The notes under the pieces: model-generated
Databases searched by the model: none
Told to the model about the DNA's origin: nothing
What the model saw: the letters and a program-made list of their open reading frames with translations, nothing else
Translations under genes and position numbers: made by a program
Source: Flavobacterium circumlabens
GTDB taxonomy: Bacteria; Bacteroidota; Bacteroidia; Flavobacteriales; Flavobacteriaceae
Assembly: GCF_004345565.1 (NCBI RefSeq)
Contig: NZ_SLWA01000007.1
Span: 248,001 to 312,000, forward strand
DNA length: 64,000 bases
Reading direction: 5' to 3'
Part shown: in pieces, positions 35,472 to 47,200 of the stretch
Layout of the letters: the number at the start of each line of letters is the position of its first letter
How positions within the stretch are numbered: position 1 is the stretch's first letter

Positions 35472-37502
35472 TTGGTAACATCTTTCAGAATATTTTTTTT
35501 ATTTCTAGTGCTCGTAATTTTTTCCTGTAAAAAAACAGAACTGACTGGTTCTGAATTTAATACAGTTATTTCATTTGATCGTAATAATTTAGAAGGCAAA
35601 AAGAAAGAGCAGTATTTAGATTCGATAGTTGCTTTATTAAAACTTCAGAAAAATGATTCCACCATTAGAAATTTGTATTTTAAGATCTCTACGGAATACT
35701 ATTACAACAACAACCTCGAAAAATCTTTAAGTACGAGTTTAGTAGCCCTCCATTTATCAAAAGAAGTAAATGATAAGGAAGGCATAGCAAAAGCACTTTT
35801 TTATGTTGGTGACAGTTATGGAAATATAAAAAAGGACAGTGCCTATTTTTATTATGTACAGGCGGAAAAATTGTATTATCAATTATCAGATTATGATAAT
35901 ATGTCAAAGATGCTGTTTAATAAAGCCTATGTTTTATTTTACGATGGAAACTATATAGAATGTGAAGTTGAAATTTCTAAGGCACTGAAGTATCTGAAAG
36001 AATCTAAAGACCTGCGGTTAATTTATTCCTGTAATACCTTAATGGGTAATTGTTTAGAGAAGCTGGATAATTATGATAAGGCATTATGGTACCACCAATT
36101 GGCTTTGAATAGTTTGGAAAAAATGAAACTTAACGATATTGATAAAAAGGAGATAAGTGATTATAATATCACATCGATTATTAATATTTGTAATCTGTAT
36201 GACCTGAAAGGAGAATATTCAAAGTCCATAAAAAAATTAAAAGGTCTGCTTTCAAAAGAATTTAAAGAAAAATCTCCCCGATTATATGCCAATGTTCTCA
36301 GCAATCTGGCGTATTCTAAAATGAAGAATAAACAATACCACAATGTTTATGTAATGTTTTCCAAATCATTGGAAATGGTAGAAAAAAGCGGAGACGAGCT
36401 GGACGTTTTGTATAAAAAAATTCATATTGGTGAATATTTCCTAACGCAAAAAGACACTGTCAAAGCAATTAAAATTCTAAGAGAAGCTAATCAGCTGGCC
36501 ATTAGGCTTAAGAATAGTAATGAAATCCTCACCTCCTTAAGACTTCTTTCCGGTTTAGATAAAAAACAAAGTCTCTATTATTCAAATGAATATATCAAAT
36601 TAAGTGACAGTATTAATATTGTTCAGAAAAATGCGCACGAAAAATACGCCAGAATTGAATATGAAACCTCGAGAATAGAGGATGAAAATAAAATTTTGAC
36701 CAATAAGAACTTTAATATTTTAATTATTTCGTTTGTACTGATTCTGTTGTTGGTTATTGTTTTTGTTTTAAGATACTTTAAATACAAAAACAAAGAGCTT
36801 AAATTTTTGAAAATGCAGCAAAAAGCAAATGAAGAAATCTATTTATTACTTACGGATCAGCATGAAAATATAAATGTGGCAAGAGATAATGAGAAAGCCA
36901 AAATCGCCAAAGAATTACATGATGGTATCATGAATAAGATTTACGGTGTCCGCATGAATTTAGGCTTTTTTAATGCCAAGTCAGAGAGTGAAATTGTCGA
37001 AAAAAGGAAAGAGTATATTTCTGAGCTGCAAAATATTGAAAATGAGATCAGGACTATATCGCATGATTTAAGTCGGGGTTCTTTTTTTGAAGGTAACGAT
37101 TTTAATGTATTGCTACTGGCCTTAATAGATAATCAAAAAGAGATCAGTACAACCCGTTTTAAATATCGAAACGATGAAAAACTGGACTGGTCTACGATTC
37201 AGAACATCTATAAAATAAATTTATATCGGATCATTCAGGAAGCTATTTTAAATATCAATAAATATGCAAATGCAAAGAATTGCGATATCATAATTCAGAG
37301 AAAAAGCAACAACCGCTTAAAACTTTGTATTACGGATGACGGAGAAGGATTTGATGTTGAAAATAAAAAAAATGGTATTGGTTTACTCAATATGAAAGAA
37401 AGAGCGAACTTACTAAAAGGTCACTTTACAATTGTATCAAAAATTGGAATGGGAACAAAAATTCAAATTATATTTTATCTTAATTCAGTTGCCCAGGATT
37501 AG
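35472..37502 (+). CDS. TPR-containing sensor histidine kinase (HisKA_3 type)
   Basis: 676 residues. The only start after the in-frame stop at 35454-35456 is a TTG at 35472. The N terminus (FFLFLVLVIFSC) looks like a lipoprotein signal. About 40-400 are helical TPR-like repeats (for example DNYDKALWYHQLALNSLEKM). A membrane helix spans about 415-437, followed by a coiled coil. The dimerisation box is AKELHDGIMNKIYGV with phospho-acceptor H483. The ATPase domain has EAILNINKYANAKNC, DDGEGFD and GIGLLNMKERA. This class phosphorylates NarL-type regulators, yet none is adjacent. The response regulator at 12403-13071 shares the upstream palindrome and is the likely partner. Confidence 0.88.
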   Translation: MVTSFRIFFLFLVLVIFSCKKTELTGSEFNTVISFDRNNLEGKKKEQYLDSIVALLKLQKNDSTIRNLYFKISTEYYYNNNLEKSLSTSLVALHLSKEVNDKEGIAKALFYVGDSYGNIKKDSAYFYYVQAEKLYYQLSDYDNMSKMLFNKAYVLFYDGNYIECEVEISKALKYLKESKDLRLIYSCNTLMGNCLEKLDNYDKALWYHQLALNSLEKMKLNDIDKKEISDYNITSIINICNLYDLKGEYSKSIKKLKGLLSKEFKEKSPRLYANVLSNLAYSKMKNKQYHNVYVMFSKSLEMVEKSGDELDVLYKKIHIGEYFLTQKDTVKAIKILREANQLAIRLKNSNEILTSLRLLSGLDKKQSLYYSNEYIKLSDSINIVQKNAHEKYARIEYETSRIEDENKILTNKNFNILIISFVLILLLVIVFVLRYFKYKNKELKFLKMQQKANEEIYLLLTDQHENINVARDNEKAKIAKELHDGIMNKIYGVRMNLGFFNAKSESEIVEKRKEYISELQNIENEIRTISHDLSRGSFFEGNDFNVLLLALIDNQKEISTTRFKYRNDEKLDWSTIQNIYKINLYRIIQEAILNINKYANAKNCDIIIQRKSNNRLKLCITDDGEGFDVENKKNGIGLLNMKERANLLKGHFTIVSKIGMGTKIQIIFYLNSVAQD

Positions 37503-38012
37503 AGATACTTCAATTTCATTGTTTCAATTACGTGAAATTTGTATATTGAAAGATTATCACCGGTCAAATTTTACTCTTCAATAAAAGGGGATTCCTCCCT
37601 CTTTATAAAAGTATATTACTGCTTTTTTTAATTTCCTAAAATAAAGGTTCCGCTTTTTTATAGTGTTGCTCCAGTAAAGCTTATAAAAAAAGCAGCATTA
37701 CAATCTTTAAAGTGAAGGGCAAATTGGTCTCTATTTATTTAAATGAAGTGATTATGCTTTTTATGTTCTCGAAAAACCTTCTTTTTTATGGTAAATGTAA
37801 TAGTTATTTGCTTTATTATCAGTGTTTTGTGTTTTTTATATCAGAGTCCGTAGTTTTTCTGCTGAAAGTCCGTAATTTTTATATGAATGCTACTGCTAAT
37901 TTAGCGATAAATCTAATGCGTTTTCCAATATTCAAAACCAGCATTTAGGATTAGTATTCTCGTAACAGAGAACAGCGTAGCTATTTAAAAACCCCTATTT
38001 TTATCATTATTT
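37503..38012 (+). other. 510-bp leader region ahead of the antiterminator and NRPS cluster
   Basis: There is no convincing gene; an open frame at 37712-37948 is rich in Phe, Leu and Tyr and looks accidental. A hairpin GCTTTTTTATA (37652-37662) / TATAAAAAAAGC (37682-37693, one extra A) is present. An AAAGGGGA / TCCCTCTTT stem lies near 37585-37605. Long leaders upstream of UpxY-type genes are typical recruitment regions for such factors. No confident promoter was identified. Confidence 0.4.
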
Positions 38013-38522
38013 ATGAAATCAATTCAAAATGGTTGGTATGTTCTATATGTTAAAAGTCATCATGAGAGAAAAGTATCTGAAGGGCTGAATAATTTAGAAA
38101 TAAAGGCTTTTTCGCCAACAGTTCAGGTTCAGAGTACACGTACAGACAGAAGGAAAATGATTCATAAATTGCTTTTTCCGTCTTATGTTTTTGTAAAGAT
38201 CAATTCTTCAATGGATTTTCACAGAACCCTATCCGTTAACGGAGCGTGTATGTACATTCGTTTTGGAATGGAATATGCAAAAGTAAGTGACAAGGAAATA
38301 AAAAATATTGAACTCCTGTTACAAAGCAATGACCTTACGGAAGTTGAAACAAATACTGAAAATTTTAAAGTTGGAGACCTTAAAACTATTTCATACGGTC
38401 CGTTAAGCGGATTGGAGTGTCAGGTTTTAGAAATCAGCAGCAGCAATAAAATTATTGTCAGAATTGATTCCCTAAAGAAAAATATAATCGCAACAATTCC
38501 GTCAGGCTACTTAGCTGATTAG
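38013..38522 (+). CDS. UpxY/NusG-family transcription antiterminator
   Basis: 169 residues. An NGN domain (about 5-100: GWYVLYVKSHHERKVSEGL, LLFPSYVFVKI) precedes a KOW domain (about 115-165: FKVGDLKTISYGPLSGLECQ). This is a specialised NusG paralogue of the UpxY/RfaH/LoaP kind, which loads on RNA polymerase in a leader and suppresses termination across one long operon. In Bacteroides such genes head capsule loci. Here it heads a cluster whose core gene is 16 kb. A terminator-like hairpin just downstream (38596-38630) is the obvious first obstacle it would overcome. The target relation is inference from position. Confidence 0.88.
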   Translation: MKSIQNGWYVLYVKSHHERKVSEGLNNLEIKAFSPTVQVQSTRTDRRKMIHKLLFPSYVFVKINSSMDFHRTLSVNGACMYIRFGMEYAKVSDKEIKNIELLLQSNDLTEVETNTENFKVGDLKTISYGPLSGLECQVLEISSSNKIIVRIDSLKKNIIATIPSGYLAD

Positions 38523-38595
38523 GATATTGCGGATCAGAGAATCAGCTTCCTCTTAAATGCTGAATAAGCATTCCCTATTTTATTTATCGAAATTG

Positions 38596-38630
38596 AAAAG
38601 CTCCTGTTTTTTATAAAACAGCAGCTTTTT
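38596..38630 (+). terminator. Terminator-like hairpin between antiterminator and permease genes
   Basis: AAAAGCTCCTGTTTT (38596-38610) pairs with AAAACAGCAGCTTTT (38615-38629) with one C-C mismatch, followed by a T. It stands 74 bp after the antiterminator stop codon, inside what looks like one operon. It is a candidate site of regulated readthrough. Confidence 0.7.
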
Positions 38631-38690
38631 GCATACCCTTATTTTTTACTATAAACCGTTATCATTTACTCATTCTAAAAGAACTCAAAA

Positions 38691-41144
38691 ATGTTTAAAA
38701 ACTATCTAAAACTTGCCTGGAGAACTTTATTGAAAAATAAATATTTTACCATAATCAACATCACAGGTATAGGCATTGGAATTGCAAGCTGTTTATTCAT
38801 AGTGCAATATGTATTTTTTGAGTCTGATTTTGATAAATTTCACAAAGATTCAGATTTAATTTATCGTGTTACCCAAAGTCGTTTTGAAAACAATATGCTG
38901 GTTGAAAATTCATCAATGAATTTTTCGGCTATAGGACCTACAATTAAACGCTATTTTCCCGAAATTAAGGCCGCTACCAGTCTGGGGAAACAAGATTGTA
39001 TTGTTTCTGTAGACGGCACTTACGGAGACATCAAATCGTACAAAGAGAACGAGGTCTATTTTGTAGATCAAAACTTTTTGGATGTCTTTAACTTTCCTCT
39101 TTTAAGAGGAGGGAAAAAGGCCCTAAAACTGCCGAATTCAATCTTTTTAACTAAAAGTTTAGCCAAAAAACTATTTGGGAAAGAAGACCCTATGGGAAAA
39201 ACAATACGAATTGTAAACTTTAATCAGGGAACCAATTTAGAACTGGTTGTTCGTGCCATAATGGAAGATGTTCCCGCAAATTCACACCTGCAATTTACCT
39301 GCCTTGTCACTACTACTGAAACACTGGGTTCCTGGCATTTTATTGATGAATATGCGTATGTGAAATTTGTACCGGGGACCAACGTAAACAATTCAAATTC
39401 GAAATTATCAGGTTACACCAATAAATATCTTGGTGATTATTCGGATGGGATTACGAATATTCAACTCGCCTTTCAACCTTTAGAAAGTATACACTTATAT
39501 TCTGATCTTACCAAAGAGATTTCTGTGAATGGAAACGGTAAATTTGTATGGTTCATGTTGTTAATTGCGTCTTTGATCTTAATTATTGCCTATGTAAATT
39601 ACATCAACCTGTCTACGATTAAGTCTATGGACAGAGCGAAGGAAGTAGGGCTGCGCAGAACTTTTGGTTCTCAGAAAATAGCACTTATTATGCAGTTTTT
39701 CCTGGAATCCCTGATCCTGAGTTTTATCGGAATTATCATTGCCATTATCCTTGTATTGCTTTTTAGAGGCGGTTTTGAAGGGTTGACGGGAATAAAAGTA
39801 ACCGCTTTTTTCTGGACCGATTATAAAATATGGCTGCCGTTGCTTACCATACTGGTATTAGGAAGTTTTCTATCCAGTTTATATCCGGCCTATCTCTTAT
39901 CGTCTTACAATCCGGTACAGATTCTTAAGGGAAAATTACCCATTGGAGGTTCCGGAATTTTTATGCGAAAATGTCTGGTTCTCTTTCAATTTGTCATTTC
40001 GATTTCCTTAATTATCGGGACATTTACGATATACAATCAGCTGGAATATATGCGTAAAAAAGATATAGGCATCAATTTAGAAAGAAATATTATTGTGCCT
40101 GCTCCCTCTAATAATTTTGAATCGCAAATGGGCGGACGTAATTTCTATCAGAAAATGCAATCGTTCCGAGCAAGCTTAGAGGAGTATCCTGAAATCGAAA
40201 GTGTCACATCTGCATCTTCCATTCCGGGAATTGATCTCAACTGGACAAGGCCTTACAAACGAAAGAACGCTGTCAACAAGAATAATCTGTACGCCACTTT
40301 TTCCATAGGTCCTGAATTTATCGATCAATTTAAAATTGGTATCGTTGCAGGGAAAAAATTTAGCCGGGATATGATTTCCATAAATCAGATGCCAACCGGA
40401 AATACGCCAATCCTGATAAATGAAGCTGCAGTAAATGCGTTCGGTTTTGAGAGTGCCGAAAAAGCGGTTGGAGAATTCTTAACGGACAGTAATGGATCCG
40501 GGGTTGAGTTTGAATATGAAATTATCGGTGTCATTAAAAACTTCAATCAAAAATCATTAAAAGAAACACTTACGCCTATTGTATTCAGGTTAGAAGACGG
40601 TTCCAGTATAGAATACTACGCTGTGAAAGTTTCTTCTCAAAATATTCCGGCCTCTATCAGCCGTATCGAAAAATCATTCAAAGAAAATTTTCCTGCAAGT
40701 CCTTTTGAATATTTCTTCTTAGATGAGTTTTTTAACAAACAATACAAAGTAGATCAGCAATTTGGTCAGATATTTACGGTTTTTGCCGGATTGGCCATCT
40801 TTATAACCTGTCTGGGTCTTTTTGGATTAACGCTGTTTACCAGTTTTCAGAAAGCCAAAGAAATCGCGATACGAAAAGTATTCGGAGCTTCTGTTTTTAG
40901 TTTGTTAATGCTGCTCATCAAAGACTTCCTGAAACTTATATTATTTGCCAGTGCAATTGCCTGGGCACTATCCTGGTGGGGATTAGAGCAGTGGCTGCAG
41001 GGATATTCGACCAGAATTGGAATTAATTTCGTGTTTTTTATTCTGGCAACATTCATCGTCATTTCCATTGCGTTTGTCATCATTGGAGCGCAGTCCTGGA
41101 AGATCAATAAAAACAATCCTTTAAAAGCTATCAAGCAGGAATAA
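38691..41144 (+). CDS. MacB/FtsX-type ABC transporter permease
   Basis: 817 residues with the duplicated MacB_PCD-FtsX arrangement common in Bacteroidota. A first helix (about 18-40, TIINITGIGIGIASCLFIV) leads to a periplasmic domain (about 45-270). Three helices follow (about 285-405, with MDRAKEVGLRRTFGSQKI), then another single helix (about 428-447). A second periplasmic domain follows, and a last FtsX unit (about 690-810, with KAKEIAIRKVFGASVFSL). No ATPase gene is next to it. It lies 98 bp before the NRPS gene and may help export or self-protection, or be a generic envelope transporter drawn into the operon. The true ABC exporter of the cluster is more likely the gene at 63187. Confidence 0.85.
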   Translation: MFKNYLKLAWRTLLKNKYFTIINITGIGIGIASCLFIVQYVFFESDFDKFHKDSDLIYRVTQSRFENNMLVENSSMNFSAIGPTIKRYFPEIKAATSLGKQDCIVSVDGTYGDIKSYKENEVYFVDQNFLDVFNFPLLRGGKKALKLPNSIFLTKSLAKKLFGKEDPMGKTIRIVNFNQGTNLELVVRAIMEDVPANSHLQFTCLVTTTETLGSWHFIDEYAYVKFVPGTNVNNSNSKLSGYTNKYLGDYSDGITNIQLAFQPLESIHLYSDLTKEISVNGNGKFVWFMLLIASLILIIAYVNYINLSTIKSMDRAKEVGLRRTFGSQKIALIMQFFLESLILSFIGIIIAIILVLLFRGGFEGLTGIKVTAFFWTDYKIWLPLLTILVLGSFLSSLYPAYLLSSYNPVQILKGKLPIGGSGIFMRKCLVLFQFVISISLIIGTFTIYNQLEYMRKKDIGINLERNIIVPAPSNNFESQMGGRNFYQKMQSFRASLEEYPEIESVTSASSIPGIDLNWTRPYKRKNAVNKNNLYATFSIGPEFIDQFKIGIVAGKKFSRDMISINQMPTGNTPILINEAAVNAFGFESAEKAVGEFLTDSNGSGVEFEYEIIGVIKNFNQKSLKETLTPIVFRLEDGSSIEYYAVKVSSQNIPASISRIEKSFKENFPASPFEYFFLDEFFNKQYKVDQQFGQIFTVFAGLAIFITCLGLFGLTLFTSFQKAKEIAIRKVFGASVFSLLMLLIKDFLKLILFASAIAWALSWWGLEQWLQGYSTRIGINFVFFILATFIVISIAFVIIGAQSWKINKNNPLKAIKQE

Positions 41145-41242
41145 TAGTTGTTTCAACCTGTTTATTTCAAAATAAACCAGCCTGCAATACTTCTGAATTT
41201 TCATAAAGTTCCTTTTTAGAAATTACTTAAACATTTTCCGTT

Positions 41243-44200
41243 GTGAAAGACAAATTCTTATACAAAACATTTGAGGATATTGTATCCTCTTATCCTGACC
41301 ATACGGCATTAGTTGAGGCTAATGGCGATACGACTTACGCGTCCTTAAATTCATTTGCGAACCAGTTAAGTGGTTTGTTACTGGATACAGGACTGTCATC
41401 CGACGATTCAGTTGGTGTATTATTACCTGGCGGAAAAGAACTTATCGGTAGTTTGCTGTCCTGCCTGAAGACCGGAATTACGTATGTTCCTTTATCGAAT
41501 AGTTTTTCGCACGCAAGATTGCAGCAGGCTGTTTCAGAAACCGCTATGAAAGTGCTGATCACGGATGATGTCTCGTGGTCCGTATTTCAAAATCAGGATA
41601 TTGATCATGAATTTGTTTCTGTTTTAGTATTTAAAGCATCAGGTTCTTCTCTTTTGGGAAATTTGGGACTAGGGAATTTAGATTTAATTTCACTGGAACA
41701 GACCAGTTTAGAAGTATATAAAAGAAGTACTGAAGGCAAATATATATTGTCCGATTACAATTTAGCACGTTACAGTGACGCTAATATTGAGGTGGAATAT
41801 CCGGTTGATAACAGCAGTTATATCTTTTACAGTTCGGGTACAACAGGAAAATCGAAAGCGATTGTAGGAAATCAGGAAAGTATTGCACATTATATCAACT
41901 GGCACAAAAACACCTTCGGATTTGACACCGAAACCCGTGTAAGCCAAATTGCTTCAGTCACTTTTGATGCCAGTTTAAAAGACATTTTAACGAGTTTGAT
42001 TTCGGGAAGCTGTTTGTGTATTCCGGCTGCGAAAACGCGTGAGAATATGGTGCTGTTAGGCAAATGGCTTTCAGCAGAAAAAGTAACCATTTTGCAGACT
42101 GTTCCCTCTTTATTTAGATTATTGACCAACAGTCTGGTCGAACAGGATCTTGCTTTAAAAGAGATCAAAGAAGTGGTTTTGGCCGGAGAGAAATTATACG
42201 GTCGTGATGTGGCTTTATGGCGTTCGCTTTCAGGACATACTGCCCGCATGAGCAACTTATATGGATTGACGGAAACTACAGTCTTAAAAAGCTGTTACCA
42301 CATTCCGGATAGAGATTTAGATGCCGGCACCGTTTTACCTGTTGGTAAAGCGATCAGCAATACACTGATAGCAGTCATTAATAAAGACGAAATTTGTAAC
42401 GACGAAGAAATCGGCGAAGTGTACATCAAAAGTCGTTTTGTCAGCAAAGGCTATTTGGATCAGGAACTTACGGCAGCATTATTTGTACAGAATCCACTGG
42501 TTTTGGATCGTGAAGATTTGGTTTGCAGAACCGGTGATTTGGGCCGTTATGACGGCGATGGAAACTTAGAAATTCTGGGAAGAATTGACGATCAGATCAA
42601 ACTTCACGGCGTACGTGTAGAACTGGACGGCATTCGCAGTTCTTTATTAAATCTGGAAGGAATTGGGCAGGTAGAGTTACTGTTACATACAGACGCTACA
42701 GCAGATTCCCTACTATGCTATTACAGCGGAACAGAGTACGGTTCAGGTGAATTACGCTTGCTTTTATCCAAAATATTAGACCGCAGCAGTATTCCGGATT
42801 ACTTTATTTATATAGCAGAATTTCCGTTGACCTTAAACGGTAAAGTCGACAAACGTGCCTTACCTAAACCATCAGAGTTATTGCGTGGCATCAACTATGA
42901 AGTGCCGAATGGTGCGATTGAAATTTCATTAAGTACTATTTGGTCAGAACTTTTGAGTGTTCCGCAAAACAGTATCGGAAGAAATGATTTGTTTTTTGAT
43001 TTGGGAGGGTCCTCTTTAAAAGCCATTCAGTTAATTTCCAGAGTATACAAACAACACGAAGTACAATTGAGTATTGGAGAAATCTTCAATCACTCCGCAT
43101 TAAAAGCGCAGGCTTTATTAATAGCGGCATCAAAAGGAGAAAAAGTTTACAGTGCGATTAAAAAGACAGCAGAGCAGGAAGATTACGCTCTTTCTCATGC
43201 ACAGCGTCGTTTATGGGTTTTAGATCAGTTACAGGAAGATTTTACAGCCTATAGCCGTCCAATCAGTTATGATATTCATGGTGAATTAAACCTTGATGCC
43301 TTAACGAAGTCCTTTAGAAAATTAATCGAACGTCATGAAAGTTTACGAACGATTTTTATTTTAAAAGACGGTGAACCGCGTCAGTTGATACAACCTCTGG
43401 AAAGTATTCATTTTGAAATTCCTGTAACGGATGTATCCAACAGCGAAAACAAAGAAGGGGCTATTGAAGAGGTTTTAGCGAAACTGGCCGTTTTGCCTTT
43501 TGATTTATCCAAGGGGCCTTTATTCAGAACCAGAGTAGTAAACTTAGGAAACGATCAGCATCGTTTGTTATTTTCTATTCATCATATTATTTCAGATGCG
43601 TGGTCGATGCAGGTATTGGTGCGCGATTTAATAAGCTATTACAACTCGATTGTTAAAGCAGAAGAAAAATCGTTAAATGCATTACCAATTCAATACAAAG
43701 ATTATGCAGCGTGGCAGTTAGAGGAACTTTCCAAAGGAGCGTTGGCGGATTCCCGCAAATACTGGCTGGCACAACTGGGCGGAGAATTACCGGTTTTGGA
43801 CCTGCCATCGGATTATGTGCGTCCATCGGTACAAACCTATAACGGAGCACAGGTATATGTTAATTTTTCAGAACAGTTAAGCCATGCTTTCAGACACTAT
43901 ATAAAAGAACAGGACAGTACACCGTTTATGGGATTTGTGTCACTGGTCAAAGTACTTTTATACCGATACAGCGGACAGGAAGACCTTATTGTGGGAACAC
44001 CGGTTGCAGGAAGAGAGCATTCTGATTTAGAAAATCAGATTGGGTTTTATATCAACAACCTTGCCTTACGAACCAGATTTCAGGGAACTGAGAGTTTTAC
44101 AAGTCTGTTACAATTAGTCAAAGAAACCTGTTTAAAAGGTTACGAAAATCAATCGTATCCGTTTGATTTATTGGTAGATGAATTACAGCTTTCCAGAGAC

Positions 44201-47200
44201 TTAAGTCGTTTTCCGTTGTATGATGTAGCGGTTGTCTTAGAAAGTGATGAGGTACTGTTGGAAAATGCGATCGCAATGGAAGGCGTAGATGTTTCTAACG
44301 TACGTGTAGCAGTAGACACGAGTTTATACGATCTTACCTTTTGGTTTGGAGAAGGCATTTCGGGACAAATCAGTCTTTATATTGAATACAACACCGATAT
44401 CTATAGTGCTGAACGCATTAAGCGATTAGGCGTTCATTTAGGAAAACTAATGGAGAGTATCGTTACCGATAGCACCATTTCGTTGAATCAATTACCTTTA
44501 ATAGAAGCAGCAGAACAAAAAATATTACTGGAACAATACCAGGGAGAAATCGTTTCCCGGTTTTCAGCGAGCACGGTGGTTTCGCTTTTTGAAAAACAGG
44601 CAGACCGAAGAAAAGAGGCCTTAGCTTTAAAATACGAAGATGTTACACTTAGTTACAGGGAATTAGAAGAACGTTCCAATGCATTGGCTCATTATTTACA
44701 AACACAGCATGCTATTGGAAATGGAAGTGTGGTCGGAGTTATGCAGGACAGAAGTGAGTATTTGCTGATCAGTATTTTAGGAGTATTAAAAGCCGGCGGC
44801 GCATATCTGCCAATAGATCCGGGCTATCCATCCGATCGTGTAGCGTATATGCTAGGCGATGGAAATGTATCCTTATTGCTTGCTGATGCAGCGATAACGG
44901 AATATGAAGTGGCAAGCGTAAATATTGGCGATCTGAAACAGGAATTAGAAAACCATCCAAAGACGCGATTAAATGTAGCGTTAAGTGGAGAAGACCTTGC
45001 GTATGTAATTTACACTTCAGGTTCTACCGGAAGACCAAAAGGCGTTATGATCAGACACAATGCTATTATCAATTTATTGAAATCGGTAGTAGATATTCTG
45101 GATGTTTCAAATAACGACCAATTACTGGCGATTACTACTTTTACGTTTGATATTTCCGTACTGGAATTCTTCACTACATTGAGTGTTGGTGGTTCCGTTA
45201 TTATTGCTCCAGGTGCAGTAATCACCGATCCACGATTGTTATCTGAAATGATCGATGAAAGTGGAGTCACTATTGTACAAGCCACTCCAAGTGTATGGAA
45301 CTTGCTTTTAGAAACAGGATGGCAAGCAACAAGTTTGTTGAAAAAAATATCCGGAGGAGAATTTTTACCACTTTCATTAGGCACACGTTTGTTAGCAATG
45401 CCGGGCGAACTTTACAATATGTTTGGCCCGACAGAAACCACCATATGGTCTACCTCACAATACATTCAAAATGAGAGAGATTTAAATTCAATCGGGAAAC
45501 CCATCTACAATACAACACTTTACATACTGGATGAACTGGGGCAATTAGTACCGCACGGAGTTACCGGAAAATTGTTTATTGGTGGGGCAGGAGTAGCAAA
45601 AGGATATACGGATCCTGAACTGACAACGAAAAAGTTTATTAAAAACCCTTTTAATGGCGACGAAGTTATTTATGATACCGGAGATTTATGCCAATGGGAT
45701 TTCAAGGGAAGATTAATCTACCTGGGAAGAGGTGATGGTCAGGTAAAACTGAGAGGATATCGTATTGAATTGGGCGAAATTGAATCGTTGTTAGAAGCAG
45801 ATTCAAAAGTAAACCAGGCTGTGGTAATCGTCAAAGGCAATGATCTGTTGGCTTATGTTACCGGAAAAGAGAATGTAGATGTCAATACTTTAAAAACACT
45901 GCTCAGAAGCAAACTGCCAGCCTATATGGTACCTGCTCACATTCAGCAATTAGAAGATTTCCCGTTAACACATAATGGTAAAATCAGCAGGAAAAAACTA
46001 GCGGAAAGAGGTATTGAATTAACAGAAAGAACACTTACAGCTCCACAAACCAGTACGGAAGAAGTATTGACGGAATTATGGCAGTCGATACTGGGTGTTA
46101 CTGAAATAAGTACGACGGATGATTTCTTTGAAGTTGGCGGACATTCCTTAAAAGCCATTCAGTTAATACTGAACATACATAAAAAATTAAATGTACAGAT
46201 TCGCTTAAAAGATGTTTTCGAATATCCAAAACTGATTGATTTAGCGGCATATACCGATCAATTAAACGTAAGTCAATATAAAACCATCAATCCGGTAAAA
46301 GTTAGTGCTACTTATGAATTATCACATGCACAACGCAGATTATGGATCTTAGAACAATTTGAATCCTTAGGCTCAACGGCTTACAACATACCAATGAGTT
46401 ATTGGCTGAACGGCAGCTTAAATATCGGTTATGTAACAGAAGCGTTCAGACGTCTTATTGAACGTCATGAAATTCTAAGAACCAATTTCAAAGAAATTGA
46501 CGGAATCCCGTATCAGTTTATCAGTGATGCCGATAAGATCGATTTCAGCGTTGATTATCAGGATCTGTCCAGTCACGAAAGCCCAATAGCAGCAGCAATT
46601 GCTTTGTCAGAAAAAGCCGCTTTTACTTCTTTCAATTTAACAAGCGATGCATTACTAAGAGTACAGATCAGTAAAGTGGAAGACGAAAGATACTTATTCA
46701 TGCTGAGTATGCACCATATCATTACAGATGAATGGTCTATTAAAAACTTAATTACTGAGTTTTTAACGATATACAATGCTTTAAAGCAAAAAACAGCAAT
46801 CAGCTTACAGCCGCTTTCCATTCAATACAAAGATTACGCGGCATGGCAATTACAAGAGTTATCAGGTGAAGCTCTACAGACGCACAGAAACTATTGGCTT
46901 CATAAATTAGAAGGCGATATTCCTGTAATAGATTTACCAACAGATGCGCCAAGACCTGCTGTAAAAACATTCAACAGCACACAGCTTAAATATTCTTTTG
47001 AACCACAATTGGTTGCAAAATTCAGATCGTTATTAGCCGGTGAAAAAGCCACTTTGTTTGCCGGACTTATGGCGGTAACCAAAATACTGGTTCATAAATA
47101 TACAGGTGAAAAAGATATTATACTCGGAACACCGGCGGCAGGAAGAGACCATTCTGATTTAGAAGATCAAATCGGGTTTTATATCAACGCATTGCCTTTA

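Noticed and set aside
36161..36343. Minus-strand ORF inside the kinase gene, and many similar ones inside the NRPS
   Set aside because: They are shadows of strongly supported coding frames on the plus strand.
37712..37948. 78-codon ORF upstream of the antiterminator
   Set aside because: Composition is that of translated AT-rich DNA (many Phe, Tyr, Leu), with no conserved feature; more likely the untranslated leader.
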